The notes beneath the pieces are model-generated. The model had not been told where the DNA came from. It searched no databases and saw only the letters and a list, made by a program, of their open reading frames with translations. The position numbers and the translations under genes were made by a program. A stretch of 64,000 bases of DNA from Bos javanicus (Eukaryota > Chordata > Mammalia > Artiodactyla > Bovidae): assembly GCF_032452875.1 (NCBI RefSeq), contig NC_083869.1:81152501-81216500 (forward strand), given 5' to 3'. Below, piece after piece: positions 1-12,519 of this stretch. Position 1 is the stretch's first letter. The number at the start of each line of letters is the position of its first letter.

Positions 1-119
1 CTCTGCCTTCTTCTACTACCCTGAAACCAACTGATAGAATATGTGAATGGGTGCTTTTTATATCTTTAAGTCATGTGCTTTTGTTTGGGATATTTGAGAG
101 GAGAGACCAAGGGTGAACA

Positions 120-511
120 GAAGGTAAATACCTGTGTCATTGCAAGTATGCAGACAGAATGGAGTCTTAATTCCCAGAACCTCTCAATATGTTACCTTAC
201 ATGGCAGAACAGGACTTTGCAAATATAACTATATTCAAGACCTTGAGATGGGAATATCATCCTGGATTACGTGGGTGAGCCCAATGTAATCACAATTGTC
301 CTCATAAGAGAAGTAGGAAAGGCAAAATAAGAGAGAGTAATGGGATGTGTAATAAATAATGCAGAGATTGGAGTGATACAGTCACAAACCAAGTCATGCT
401 GGTAGCCGGTAGCCTGCAGAAGTTGGAAAAGACAAGAGAACATCCAAAATGAATCTGACCCTGCCAACATCTTGATCCTAGGATTTCTGGCCTCCTGCCC
501 TATAAGATAAT
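120..511 (+). mobile_element. MLT1-type MaLR LTR, 5' part (split by BovB nest)
   Basis: This stretch reads like an ancient MLT1 long terminal repeat (ERVL-MaLR, a non-autonomous endogenous retrovirus-like family) in sense orientation. Recognisable landmarks are the segment around 245-290 (ttgagatgggaatatcatcc, then a gtgggtgagcccaatgtaat block) and the end at 485-511 (ctcctgccctataagataat). It stops at the BovB insertion and resumes at 2866, where the usual end of the family continues. The 5' limit is blurred by age. No internal retroviral coding sequence is seen. Family assignment is from memory of the consensus, not a search. Confidence 0.75.
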
Positions 512-1174
512 TGTTGCTGCTGTTCAGTTACCAGGTTGTGTCTGACTCTGTGACCCCACAGACTGCAGCATGCCACGCTTCTCTGTCCTTCACTATTTCC
601 TGTAGTTTCCTCAAATTCATGTCCACTGAGTCGGCAATGCTATCTAACCATCTCATCCTCTGCTGCCCTCTTCTCCTTTTGCCTTCAATCTTTCCCAGCA
701 TGAGGTCTTTTCCAATAAGTCAGTACTTAGCATCAGATGTTCAAAGTATTTGAGCTTCAGCTTCAGCATCAGTCCTTCCAATGAATATTCAGCGCTGATT
801 TCCTTTAGGATTGACTAGTTTGATCTCCTTGCAGTCCAAGGGACTCTCAAGAGTTTTCTCCAGCATCACAATTCAAAAGCATCAGTTCTTTGATGCCCAG
901 CCTTCTTTATGGTCCCCCTCTCACAATTCTACATGACTACTGGGAAAACCATAGTTTTGACTATACAAACCTTTTTTTTTTTTTTTTTGGTAAAGTGATG
1001 TCTTTGCTTTTTAATATGCTGCCTACATTTGTCATAGCTTTCTTTCCAAAGAGTAAGCATATTTTAATTTTATGGCTGCAGCAGTCACCATCTGCAGTGA
1101 ATTTGAAGCCCAAGAAAATAAAGTCCTCACTCCTTCCACTTTTTACCCATCTATTTGACATGATGTAATGGGAC

Positions 1175-1631
1175 AGGCTATGGTTTTTCCAGTGGTCATG
1201 TACGGATGTGAGAGTTGGACTGTGAAGAAGGCTGAGCCCCAAAGAATTGATGCTTTTGAACTGTGGTGTTGGAGAAGACTCTTGAGAGTCCCTTGGACTG
1301 CAAGGAGATCCAACCAGTCCATTCTGAAGGAGATCAGCCCTGGGATTTCTTTGGAAGGGACGATGCTAAAGCTGAAACTCCAGTACTTTGGCCACCTCAT
1401 GCGAAGAGTTGACTCATTGGAAAAGACTCTGATGCTGGGAGGGATTGGGGGCAGGAGGAGAAGGGGACGACAGAGTATGAGGTGGCTGGATGGCATCACT
1501 GACTCAATGGATGTGAGTCTTAGTGAATTCTGGGAGTTGGTGATGGACAGGGAGGCCTGGCGTGCTGCAATTTATGGGGGTTGCAAAGAGTTGGACATGA
1601 CTGAGTGACTGAATTGAACTGAACTGAACTG
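1175..1631 (+). mobile_element. BovB LINE 3' end, nested insertion 1
   Basis: The final 457 bases of BovB in plus orientation. An open frame from 1175 to 1608 reads the ORF2 C-terminus (AMVFPVVMYGCESWTVKKAE, then WTARRSNQSILKEISPGISL, then LMLGGIGGRRRRGRQSM) and ends at a stop just before the CTGAA-type tail (1609-1631). An upstream ATG at 1168 belongs to the host element. The flanking duplication is AATGGGAC at 1167-1174 and 1632-1639. The ISLEG and GGIGG residues mark it as one of the less decayed subfamily copies here. Severe 5' truncation removes the endonuclease and RT motifs. Confidence 0.92.
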
Positions 1632-1644
1632 AATGGGACCAGAT

Positions 1645-2429
1645 ATGCAGATGACACCACCCTTATGGCAGAAAGTGAAGAAGAACTAAATAGCCTCTTG
1701 ATGAAAGTGAAAGAGGAGAGTGAAAAAGTTGGCTGAAAGCTCAACATTCAGAAAACTAAGATCATGGCATTCGGTCCCATCACCTCATGGCAAATAGATG
1801 GGGAAACAGTGGAAACAGTGGCTGACTTTATTTTTGGAGGCTCCAAAATCACTGCAGATGGTGACTGCAGCCATGAAATTAAAAGATGCTTGCTCCTTGC
1901 ATGAAAAGCTATGACCAACCTAGACAGGCAAATTAAAAAACAGAGATATTACTTTGTCAACAAAGGTCTGTCTAGTCAAGGCTATGGTTTTTCTGGTAGT
2001 CATGTATGGATGTGAGAGTTGGAGTATAAGGAAAGCTGAATGCAGAAGAATTGATGTTTTTGAACTGTGGTGTTGGAGAAGACTCTTGAGAGTTCCTTGA
2101 ACTGCAAGGAGATCCAACCAATCCATCCTAAAGGAAATCAATCCTGGGTGTTCATTGAAAGGACTGATGTTGAAGCTGAAATGCCAGTATTTTGGCCACC
2201 TGATGCGAAGAGCTGACTCATTTGAAAAGACCCTGATGTTGGGAAAGATTGAAGGCAGGAGGAGAAGGGGATAACAGAGGATGAAATGGTTAGATGGCAT
2301 CACCGACTCAATGAACATGAATTTGGGTAAACTCCGGGAGTTGGTGATGGACAGGGAGGCCTGGTGTGCTGTGGTTCATGGGGTCACAAAGAGTCGGACA
2401 CAACTGAGAGACTGAACTGAACGGAACTG
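1645..2429 (+). mobile_element. BovB LINE 3' part, nested insertion 2
   Basis: A 785-bp plus-strand BovB fragment starting inside the RT catalytic motif (atgcagatgacacc encodes the end of YADD) and ending in a CTGAA-type tail. It has a 13-bp duplication, AATGGGACCAGAT, at 1632-1644 and 2430-2442. Frame breaks occur near 1733 (ggctgaaagc, a stop in the GLKLNIQ stretch) and near 1905. The copy is more diverged than insertion 1 beside it, consistent with being the earlier of the two. Confidence 0.92.
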
Positions 2430-2865
2430 AATGGGACCAGATGTCATGATCTTAGCCTTTTTTTTTTATGTTGAGTTTTAAGACAGTTTTATCACTCTTC
2501 TTTCACCTTCATCAAAACACTCATTAATTCTTCTTCACTTTCTGCTACTAGAGTGGCATCATCTGCATATATATGAAATTGTTGATATTTTCTGGCAGTC
2601 TTGATGCCAGCTTGTGATTTATCCAGCCTGGCATTTCTTATGATGTATTCTGCATAGAAGTTAGAAAACAGGATGACAATACACAACCTTATGGTACTTC
2701 TTTCCCAGTCTTGCACCAGTGGGTTGTTTCCTGTCTATTTCTAACTGTTGCATACAGGTTTCTTAGGAAATAAGTAAGGTGGTGTGGTATTTCCATCTCT
2801 TTAAGAATTTTTCACAGTTTGTTGTGATTCACATAGTCAAAGGCTTTTGCATATTGAATGCGGAA

Positions 2866-2941
2866 AAGATAATACATATGTCTTATTTGAAGCTACTGAA
2901 TTTTAGGCAATTTGAAATAGCAATTATAGGAACTAATACTC
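2866..2941 (+). mobile_element. MLT1-type MaLR LTR, 3' remainder
   Basis: After the BovB nest the LTR resumes: aagataat is followed by sequence matching the usual MLT1 end (a taagccactaagttt-like block, degenerated here to gaagctactgaatttt, then a motif near taggaactaatact). Together with 120-511 it forms one interrupted LTR. Confidence 0.72.
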
Positions 2942-5621
2942 AAAATACACTCTGGTCAGATTTTCTTTATACCTTACCGTGCAAATTCATTTAATATGAC
3001 AATAATTTAAACAAAAATGGAGCTATAGCTATTTCCCAGAAAAACATTTATTACATAGATTATTCACTAAAGGACATTGTTTTTAGATGAACAGTGAACT
3101 GGCCCTATGTTGCAATGTGGGCATGTGATTGTTACTTTACACACACTACCCCCAAGAAAGTGGTCTCATGGAGAGGTGTTCATCCATCCAAACCTATCTG
3201 TCATTCTTTGTGAAAAATTGTCGTGATAGTTTAGGATGCAAACACTCTTTATGATCATCTCTTTCTCCCATTTTCCCCTTGAAAGATCAAGGCAGTATTA
3301 TAGAAAATAAAATAGCTACCAAACTGCAAGAATAGTTAAGCTCAAAGTCATAGTCAATTAAAATATGACTCAAATAGGAAGAATTATCACAGAGCTGGGT
3401 TAGAGAAAGAACTTTGAAAGCAGTAACTTCAATTTTTTCTCAGCTTAGCAGTATTAATATTCTAGAGTTAGATGTTAACATGCCAAAATGGTCTAAAAGA
3501 TTAATGAGCAACTTAAAAGAACTGTTAATGACAAAATGAAGTCTCTCATTATGGTTTCTTTCTTTCCTTCTTCCATATTTTTCCCTATCGCACCTGTGAG
3601 ATGGTCAGATGAGCATATACATGTCCAGATGTTTTCAGTTGTGAGTGCTTTTTTTTTTGGAAAAAACACATAGAGATGAGATATAGAAGTAGTAAAATTA
3701 ATGCTTTAAAATAGATCATTTTTGTTCTCTGGAAAATACAAAAAATTACTTTTAAAATTACTGAGTAGTTTATATAAATAATCTTAAATTTTGAAGGTTA
3801 AGCTCACTAAAACTTCCAAAATTCTAATTATGAAAGTCAGCATTTATTTGAAAATATTTCAAAATGAATGTTCAAATCTGAAGATTAGATTAACACTAAT
3901 ATAGTATCAGTTATCTTTTGAATACCATGCAATGTGCTAGAGATGGAAAAGAGAGGTGAGCAGCATCAAAGAAATCCAAATGCAGCATGGAAAGCCTACA
4001 GAAGATGACAATGGTGAATTCAGACAGGACAACTGATATTCGATGAATGGTCCTATTATGATGGGTCTAAAGAAATCGGCAATGATACTGAAGGGGATAG
4101 AGATGCTAACATAACATAATTCCTTTTGTTTGTACTCTTCACAAATCCTGTTTCTATAATTAGTGGAAAAGACCAGTGTTACTGTTTTCAATCATTTATT
4201 ATCTTTCACAATTCATTACATAGATATCTATGTTTTAAAGAACAGTATTTCTCCTTGTATTTCTTTCTCCTAGTGACTTAATTGTTTTCATGTTTGAAAC
4301 CACAAGAGGTTGCTAAAGTCAGTACTTTATTTTGAGTAAAGGCAAAGGATTAAACTAAAGGAGCTGCTAGATTTCCCTCACAAGCTAGTGTGTGAAAAGG
4401 AACTACAACTACACCCTCATTCATCTCTCTTTACCCAGATGCCTTTCCCGTTTTCTTCCCTCTTTATCTCTGTCTTTTAGGCTACAAGTAAAAAGTGTTG
4501 AAAAATTTAACACTCTTCCAAATCTGATTGGCAATATGAGCAACGAGCTGGGGTGATAATAGATTTTTAACCTTTCATCTCGGCAGACAAAGGTGCTGAG
4601 AAAACTGAAAGTGTAAAAGAAAGAAATTTCTAGATGAAAATATTGCTTTGTAATCTATGAATTTTGTCGGTTTTCCTCTTGCTTTCCATTTCTCACAAGC
4701 CTATGTCTCATGTTTTGTTCTAAGACATTCTTCAATAACCAAAGCATTACTCAAGTAAGAGAGAACCACCAGTGGATTTGGTTTCTACTTAGATTTGCTA
4801 TGTAGATTTTCTACTTAATTGCTGTGTAATCACGGGAAAATCACTGTTTCAAGTAATTGGGAGTGAAAAACTCAGATTTATGATAGAAATAAAGTGTTTG
4901 CTAGGATGCAGTTGCTTAAATAACACCAAAATCTTGGATCCAGTTGTTCAAATAATTCACCCAACCTTGTTTCTAAAGTCATCTTACTGTGATTTGAAAA
5001 TAACTCAAGGCACATGAGGTTGCAATATACTTAAGCATCTATAAAATATAAAATTCTTAAAACTAGGAAGAAAAGCTCATGGTAGTAGTCTTAAAACATA
5101 AAAAAAAGTACATTACCCTTAGACTTACATCAAAATATTTTTAGGTTGTATTTCCTTTCTTCTGTCAAGAGACAGAAGAGTTGTAATTTTTTGTTGTAAG
5201 TCCAACTGTCTTGAAGATGCTTCTCTCCCATTTGAAATTTCCCAGAATTACTTCTCTGAAGGCCTGACTTTGGCTCTCTCTAATCTCCCCTTCCATTTCT
5301 TTTCTTGAATATTTATTCTTCTTTTCAGTAAGTAGTTTGCCTTTAAATATAAATCTCTCCAGCTTTCCTACCAACATTTTATCTGCATGATAAAACACAA
5401 CACCTAGCAGGCTAGCACCATATCTTAGAAGGAAGTAGAATTGAAGAGAAAGGTTCAGAAGATATTAATATCAATAAATTATTCTTAATGGACAGGGGTA
5501 GATGTCATAATAACATATGCTCTCATTCCTTTATTTTTCCTTCTTTCCTTATTTTCTTCATCTATACATTATCTTCCTGTCTTTTTCTGTCACTGCTACA
5601 CTTATATTCTTAGGTCAAATT
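2942..5621. other. Single-copy AT-rich DNA, no gene seen
   Basis: About 2.7 kb without recognisable repeats. The open frames here (for example 3937-4191 minus and 5165-5398 minus) are short, lack any recognisable domain and have no splice or codon support. A T-run at 3651-3658 is the only low-complexity feature I noted. Confidence 0.6.
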
Positions 5622-5633
5622 ATACTTCCTTCA

Positions 5634-5870
5634 CCAATTTCTTAGCCACCTGATGCAAAGAGCTGACTTTTTGGAAAAGACCCCGATTGTAGGAATGATT
5701 GAGGGCAAGAGGAGAAGGGGGTGACAGAGGATGAGATGGTTGGATGGCATCATTGACTCAATGGACATGAGTTTGAGCAAACTCCTGGAGCTAGTGAAGT
5801 ACAGGGAAGCCTGGTGTGCTGCAGTTCATGGGGTCGCAAAAAGTTGGACATGGCTGAGTGACTGAATAAC
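5634..5870 (+). mobile_element. BovB LINE 3' fragment
   Basis: A 237-bp plus-strand BovB 3' end beginning at the FGHLM-coding region and ending in ctgagtgactgaataac. Flanking repeats ATACTTCCTTCA (5622-5633) and ATACCTCCTTCA (5871-5882) match at 11 of 12 positions and set the borders. The frame is broken by a stop (gggggtgacagagg, a CGA to TGA change). Confidence 0.88.
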
Positions 5871-5882
5871 ATACCTCCTTCA

Positions 5883-8027
5883 TAAACTATACTTGATTAA
5901 ATCAATCACAATTTTAGTTTCTATCTGTTAATATCCTTATATATCACTTACTTACCTATCTACTTTGTACAAGTAATCTTAATTTTTTATTATGTAATGC
6001 CATTTCTCCTTCTGATTGTTCGTTATATGTCCTTTGTGTTCTTTCTCCTTACCTGGACTGAAAATTATTTGAGGATGGGTCCATACCTTTTTTTTTTTTT
6101 AATCCCCTAAATTTGTCTAATGCAGTGTAAGTCATGCCATAGTGGCTATTGAAGTTTATTCATAAAAAGTAGGGTAAAGTGTTTCCCAAGGGATTGGAAA
6201 TTTGCAGTCTTTGCCTAGACCTGGCTAATTATATTCTTATAAATATCAGCCTTAAACTACACCTCTCTGTTGACGAATTAAGTAAAACCACTGCTGTCTC
6301 TATTCTCTAATGAGCTTAATTTACAGATGTGTGTCCTTAACACATGAAGAGTGTGGACTGGAAGAGTGGACATGAAGGTGGCCTGGAAGAGTTCATAAAA
6401 TTGGTGATGACAAAAGCTGTGATAAACACCGGTATTGATAAATGATGTAAAAAGGAGGAAGGATGTATGACAGGAAGTGACTTTGTGACCTATAAGTGGG
6501 TTTTGAATGATCTCCACTCTCTCTTTTCATACTTTCAGAGACATGTAATTAAACATGAGAAAATGTATTGGGATAAATCTTTTGGGGGATTAAAAGTTGC
6601 AATTGATCCCATCAGTACAACTGACAGGATTGTCTAACATGATCCTTCTTCATCCTCTACATTTTAACCCAAAGGGAAGGACAGAGGAAATTTCTCAGTG
6701 TTTCTTAGGTGATGAACACAGATTCCTCCTGTGTTTTAAAGAATCAAGGAAGAGAACATTCAAATAATATGAAGGAAATTATAAATATTGTAAGTTCAAA
6801 TTTAGGGCTCAGTTAGATGTTTTGTGACTCTGAAAAAGCAATGTGCAATTAATTCCTTTTCTTTCTTGATATGTTAAATATAATGTAACATGCCTCTGAA
6901 CTTTGCCTTTAGTATAATTGTCCATCATACTATTTTCATGTGGTGTTTATCAAATCAGGATACAAATACAGTTCTTACTCAAATAATTTAGTTGATTAAA
7001 TAAACATCAGTTCTTTCATATACATGTTATGGTTGATAATGACTTTAGAGTTACCCAGAGTATGTAGTTGGCTTAAACACAACTGAATGATATGACTAAA
7101 GAAAACTTCTCTAATTTTAGATAATTAACATAATGCACAAAGAACCTTTGTAGAGGATGCCTGTGAAGAATACTGTGAGCTTCATAAGTATAAAGTATTT
7201 TTTAAAAGAAGTTGCTGTATTTGCTTTCTTTATTTAACTCTTTAAGGTAATGCTTTAATTGAAAGCATTTCTAACTATAACTGAGTCTATTTCTGTGTGT
7301 AAGGTACAAATACACTAATATCAAAGATGATACCTATAATAAAACTTCTCTTTTATGAAATCTTGGATTGAAGTTTGGAAAATTTTTTTATCAGTCCAGA
7401 TGAATATATATATATTTAGAGTATCAACAGGTGCAAAAGCAAATAAACATATATAAAAATTAGCTAAAACTAGACCTTGAAAAGCTAGGGGGACTTCAAT
7501 ATCAGTTACCTGATAGAGATGCATAATACCAGAGGGAGAAAAGGTCACAGGTGCACAGTCAAGGCGTCACAAAGCAGTAGAGCCTGTTCTAAATCTAAGC
7601 AGTAATAGTTGTCATTTCTATTTAGAAAAATGCCTTTTCTCACCATTATATTCCTAAACTACATACTCCTGGCAATCTTCTTTAGAACCACTAGACTCTA
7701 TGCTTAGTTCTGAACTTAGATTTTTTTAAAGATACCATTGTCACCTAGAATTGAGCATAATCCACCCTTTTCAACTTGTCCACTTCTAAAAAACTACTGC
7801 TATAAAGGCCATGATTTGATAACTTTGGATCAAGTTTCTAAGGAGGAGACAATAGGAAGGAAGTTTTGATGGGAAATGGAGTCACACTGTAGGATTATTG
7901 ATATATTTTGTGAAATAAATAGAATATAGCTATATGAAATTATATAAAATTGCATACCTTTAATATAAAAACTCCCCATTTGAAGTCTTAATTAGAAAAT
8001 GGGTTTATACTTTTTGGATAATTCCAT
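5883..8027. other. Single-copy AT-rich DNA, no gene seen
   Basis: About 2.1 kb with no recognised repeat or gene. Short frames at 6278-6517 and 7321-7548 (minus) lack domains. A T-run lies at 6090-6101. Confidence 0.6.
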
Positions 8028-9526
8028 TCAGTTCAGTCGCTCAGTTGTGTCTGACTCTTTGTGATCTCATGAACTGCAGCACTCCAGGCTTCCCTGTCCA
8101 TCACCAACTTCTGGAGATAGCTCAAACTCATGTCCATCGAGTCAGTGAACCATCCGACCATCTCATCCTCTGTCATCCACTTCTCCTCCTGCCTTCAGTC
8201 TTTCCCAAAATCAGGGTCTTTTCCAATGAGTCAATTCTTCACATCATGTGGCCAAAGTATTGGAGCTTCAGCTTCAATATCAGTCCTTCCAATCAATATA
8301 TAGGACTGATTTCCTTTAGGATGGATTGGTTGGATCTCCTTGCCATCCAAGGGACTCTCAAGAGTCTTTTTCAACACCACAGTTCAAAAGCAACAATTCT
8401 TCGGTGCTCAGCTTTCTTTATGGTCCAACTCTTACATCCATACATAACCGATAGAAAAACCATAACTTTGACTAGATGGATCATTGTTGGTGAAGTAATC
8501 TCTGCTTTTTAATATGCTGTCTAGGTTGGTCATAGCTTTCCTTCCAAGGATCAGGCGTCTTTTAATTTCATGGCTGCAGTCACCATCTGCAGTGGTTTTG
8601 GAGCCCAAGAAAACAAAGTATATCACTGTTTCCATTGTTTCCCCATCTATTTGCCATGAAGTGATGGGACCAGATGCCATGATCTTCATTGTTTGAATGT
8701 TGAGTTGGAAGCCTCGACATTGAGTTTTCAGTTGAGTTTTTTCACTCTCCTCTTTCACTTTCTTCAAGAGGCTCATTAGTTTCTCTTCAATTTGTGCCAT
8801 AAAGGTGATGTCGTCTGCATATCTGAGGTTATTGATATTTCTCCTGGCAATCTTGATTCCAGTTTGTGCTTCATCCAACCTAGCATTGCACATGATGTAC
8901 TCTCTATATATTTAAATAAGCAAAGTCACAATATACAGCCTTGATATACTCCTTTCCCAATTTGGAACAAGACCGTTGTTTAATGTCCAATTCTAACTGT
9001 TGCTTCTTGACCTGCATACAGATTTCTCAGGAGGAAGAAAAGGTGGTCTGGTAATCCCATCTCTTTAAGAATTTTTCACAGTTTGTTGTGATCCACACAG
9101 TCAAAGGCTTTAGTATAGTCAGTGAAGCAGTAGTAAATGTTTTTCTGAAATTCTCTTGTTTTTTCTATGATCCAATGGATGTTGGAAATTTTATCTCTGG
9201 TTCCTCTGCCTTTTCTAAATCCATCTTGAACATCTAAAAGGTCACACGTCATGTATTGTTGAAGCTTTGCTTAAAGAGTTTTGAGCATTGCTTTGCTAGT
9301 GTGTGAGATGAGTGCAATTGTGTGGTAGATTAAAGATTCTTTGGCATTGCCTTTCTTTGGGATTGAAATGAAAACTGATCTTTTCCAGTCCTGTGGACAC
9401 TGCCACTGCTTTTTCCAAATCTGATGGCACAATGAGTGCAACACTTTCACAGCATCATCTTTTAGGATTTGAAATAGCTCAACTGGAATTCCATCACCTC
9501 CACTAGTTTTGTTTATAGTGATGTAG
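8028..9526 (-). mobile_element. BovB LINE, 1.5-kb truncated copy
   Basis: Minus-strand BovB from the 3' tail (8028, ttcagttcagtcgctcag) through the RT catalytic region to the GGDGIPVELF-coding segment near 9480-9510. The catalytic YADD codons survive at 8810-8821 inside a 153-codon frame (8432-8893). A second frame, 9271-9597, reads GGDGIPVELFQILKDDAVKV but starts in unrelated flank. BovB similarity ends near 9526. Several frameshifts separate the pieces, so no complete enzyme is encoded. I could not set a clean target-site duplication. Confidence 0.9.
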
Positions 9527-11288
9527 TGATTCATTCTTAACTTTCTATTTTGATAGGAGCCTAATGTATCATTGGCTATATCAAATGCGACATCCACTGT
9601 TAATTAAAATCTCAACCTCAAAAATTACTATTAAACCTACTATATATGTGCTGTTGAACTACATTTTCAGCAGCCAAGATAGGATGTTTAATAAATAAAA
9701 GGAGAATAATTAAAAAATGTTTTAGACTTCCTTGGAAGTACAAACATAGGTATGACTATATTTAATGAGACATTGCAATGTACGTTAAAAAATGATAACA
9801 TAATTTTATCTTACTGAATTTAGTCCAATATGCCAGTCGGGTTTGAATTTTTTAATATGAATTTTCCACCTATCTACCTTCTTTAAAACATTATGCTACT
9901 TGATCATTTGATAACATTTCCATTCATATGAACATCTGAGTGAGTTTTCGAAATGATGAGAAATCTAGCATTGCGTATCTTACTCTGAGTTTACATCCCT
10001 CTATTAGTTGTCAGTCTTTGTTAGAAACATTTAATAAATTAGAAATGCACTGAATCATATTATTGCCTGTCTCACTTTTAACCTTCTAAATTTCAGTGAT
10101 ATAATAGGATACTTAAAAAACACATTGTAATTGCTAAAACAAAAATCATATTTGAAGCACCCTGCTGATCTACTTATCCAGCAATATCAAAAAGAAAGAA
10201 AAAGAAGAGAAAAAAAGAAAAAGGAAGGGAAGGAAAAATGTTAGATGGTACAGTAAGAGGCCTCTGAGTTCACCCTGTCTCATGAGTATACCAAAAATAA
10301 AGATTATCAATTATTTTACTGCACATGTGTTAAATCTTGCTATTAAAATGCAGAAACTAAGGTTTGTTACTTTCACTGTTTCCCCCAAACATGAATTATC
10401 TGTGGCTATATTATGTTTACAAAAGATATGCTCAAAATAAATTGTGATGCAAAAACAAAAGGAAAGGTTTTTTTTAAATCACAAAAACATGAGAAAAGAT
10501 AAAAGTGATGCAGAATGCATGAATGTCAATGCTAACATACAATTAAAGATAATTGAGAGTAAGAAGAGTCATTTATTTTTAGAACTAAAAGGTTTATTTA
10601 ACTGATATATGTTAGAGCATACTCCTACAAGAAAATCTACCTGTAAAGAATCTTTATATAATAGCAAAGTTTCCAAAATACACAAACAAGTCTTTCTCTA
10701 CCTCTTTGACCAAATGTTTTTCAACAAATTAGTTCTGCTTTTAACTAGCTCCCACATTCACTTAATTTCCAACATTGTATTCCTAGATTAATCTGCCCGA
10801 CTCCCAGTCCTATTCATCTGTTTTACTGGGCTAGAACCCAGTGTACTCTGGGTCCTACTGAGACAACAAACCCCTCCACCCCATCTGTTTCTGCTGATAG
10901 AGCCCTTGTTAAACTATGATTTCATGCATGCTCAGCTGATTGATTCCCTTTCTCTGTCCCTGGTCTATAGTGCTGTATGTATGGAGATTACATTATCCAG
11001 AATACACACACTCATTTCTCCTCTTCTGGTAATTTCTGGTCAGATGTTTTCTGAAAAATAATGTGGTGATAGGAAGATGTGCACATATTCAGAGCCTCAG
11101 AGTAACTACCTCACGGAGGTGGAGAGCCACAGTGGCCTGTCCTCTCACTGGTCTGTGTGTCTTTTTCCCAAAATCATGAAAAAGGTTTTGGAAGTGGTAT
11201 AAAACTGATGTTTCTTATTCTGAATTCTGGTTAGATTTTCATATATCCAGTTCAAATAGTCAGTTTTGTCCAGAATTTACAGAGGTTT
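9527..11288. other. Single-copy AT-rich DNA, no gene seen
   Basis: No recognised repeat or gene. A purine-rich stretch at about 10186-10237 (AAAGAAAGAAAAAGAAGAG-like) is low-complexity. The frame at 10609-10791 is short and unsupported. Confidence 0.55.
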
Positions 11289-11300
11289 AAGATTAATTTA

Positions 11301-11506
11301 GGGCTTCCCTGTGGGTGCTAGTGGTTAAGAACCCTCCTGCCAATACAGGAGACATAAGAAACACAGGTTCAATCACTGAGTCAGCAAGATCCCCTGGAGG
11401 AGAGCATGGCAACCTACTCCAGTATTCTTGCCTGGAGAATTCCATGGGCTACAGCCCACAGGGTTGCACAGAGTCAGAAATGGCTGAAACAACTTAGCAC
11501 TCACAC
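11301..11506 (+). mobile_element. Bov-tA SINE
   Basis: Starts with the tRNA-derived head (gggcttccctgtgggtgcta) with the internal promoter region ggttcaatc near 11366, then the Bov-A body (ctccagtattcttgcctgga) and the tail gaaacaacttagcac. Flanks AAGATTAATTTA (11289-11300) and AAGATTTAAATTA (11507-11519) form an imperfect target-site duplication. Confidence 0.9.
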
Positions 11507-11519
11507 AAGATTTAAATTA

Positions 11520-12360
11520 ATGTTATTTAATAAGTTACATTATACATTAATGTCCTAAAGGCTCTGAGGATTTCTAACATAAAGTAAACAAACAAGCAAA
11601 AATAAAACATTCAACTTCATTTAACTAAGAATTTCCAGCTATATTTGCCAAAGTTCCTTTGAATTAATAACATGCATCAACATTAGCATCCTAATTTTGG
11701 CATTCATTGAGATCATTTTAGGCAATTCTGATTTACAATAATTTGTTAAAATGTAGCTTGGGCTATTTAATACATCTCTGTCATTATTTGACCCATAGTT
11801 TTATTATTAGAAAATGTCAATATGTGGACCATTAAGAGCTCATTTCATAATTTTTCCTACACACAAGAATTTTTAACAATTTCTGACAGATGGCTATGTA
11901 TCTAGTTAGGAATGTTTTCCTGAAATCTATTCCATAATCTTCTTCAACCACCTGTTCAAATATCCAGCTGTCCCTCCTAATCAAGAAGTATTTATTTAGA
12001 TTTACCAAAGAAGAAAATTAAATGTTTAAAAGTAAAAAAAAAATCATGATTCCTTGACATGTCCTTTTTAGCAACTTACTCAAGGAAAATGAGGTAGACA
12101 CAGTTATTTTCTAGGAGATTTAGAATTTCTAATTCTGTTTTCAAAGTTCAAGTTCTGATTCTAGCAGTATTAATATTGAGACAAAAATGTTCATCTCTAT
12201 CTGCATTAGGTCTGTCCAAAAATCTATAGTCCTCAATGAAAAGTTTTGATATAATTCACAGAGTGATATTTGAATTAAAGATCCACTGAGAACGGCTTGG
12301 TACACTTCCTTTGATAAGGTGTAATATTACCGTGTGCTGCATGCTACATTGCTTTAGTCT
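11520..12360. other. Single-copy AT-rich DNA
   Basis: No gene or recognised repeat; a short A-run lies at 12034-12042. Confidence 0.55.
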
Positions 12361-12519
12361 GCTTCTCTGTTCATGGGATTCTCCAGGCAAGAATACTGGA
12401 ATGGTTTGCCATGCCCTTCTCTAGGGGATCTTCCCAACTCAGGGATTAAGCCAGTGTCTCTTATGTTTCCTGCTTTGGCAGGTGTGTTCTTTACCACTAG
12501 GGCCACTTGGGAAACCCAT
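12361..12519 (-). mobile_element. Bov-tA SINE, 3'-truncated
   Basis: Minus-strand copy: the Bov-A part (ttctccaggcaagaatactg) at left and the tRNA-derived head at right ending near acttgggaaaccc. The final part of the element, normally carrying the gagtcggac motif, is missing on the left. No convincing target-site duplication. Confidence 0.85.

Larger units (their letters stand above)
512..2865 (-). mobile_element. BovB LINE (RTE), 5'-truncated, host of two nested BovB copies
   Basis: Minus-strand BovB; its 3' end lies at the left. It is split into 512-1174 (3' part of ORF2) and 2430-2865 (reverse transcriptase region). The flanks carry an 8-bp target-site duplication, AAGATAAT, at 504-511 and 2866-2873, and the MLT1 LTR continues on both sides, which supports these borders. 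A T-run at 970-987 interrupts the ORF2-derived sequence. The reading frame is broken by many stops and indels, so this is a dead copy. It is the oldest BovB of the nest because the other two lie within it. Confidence 0.9.
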
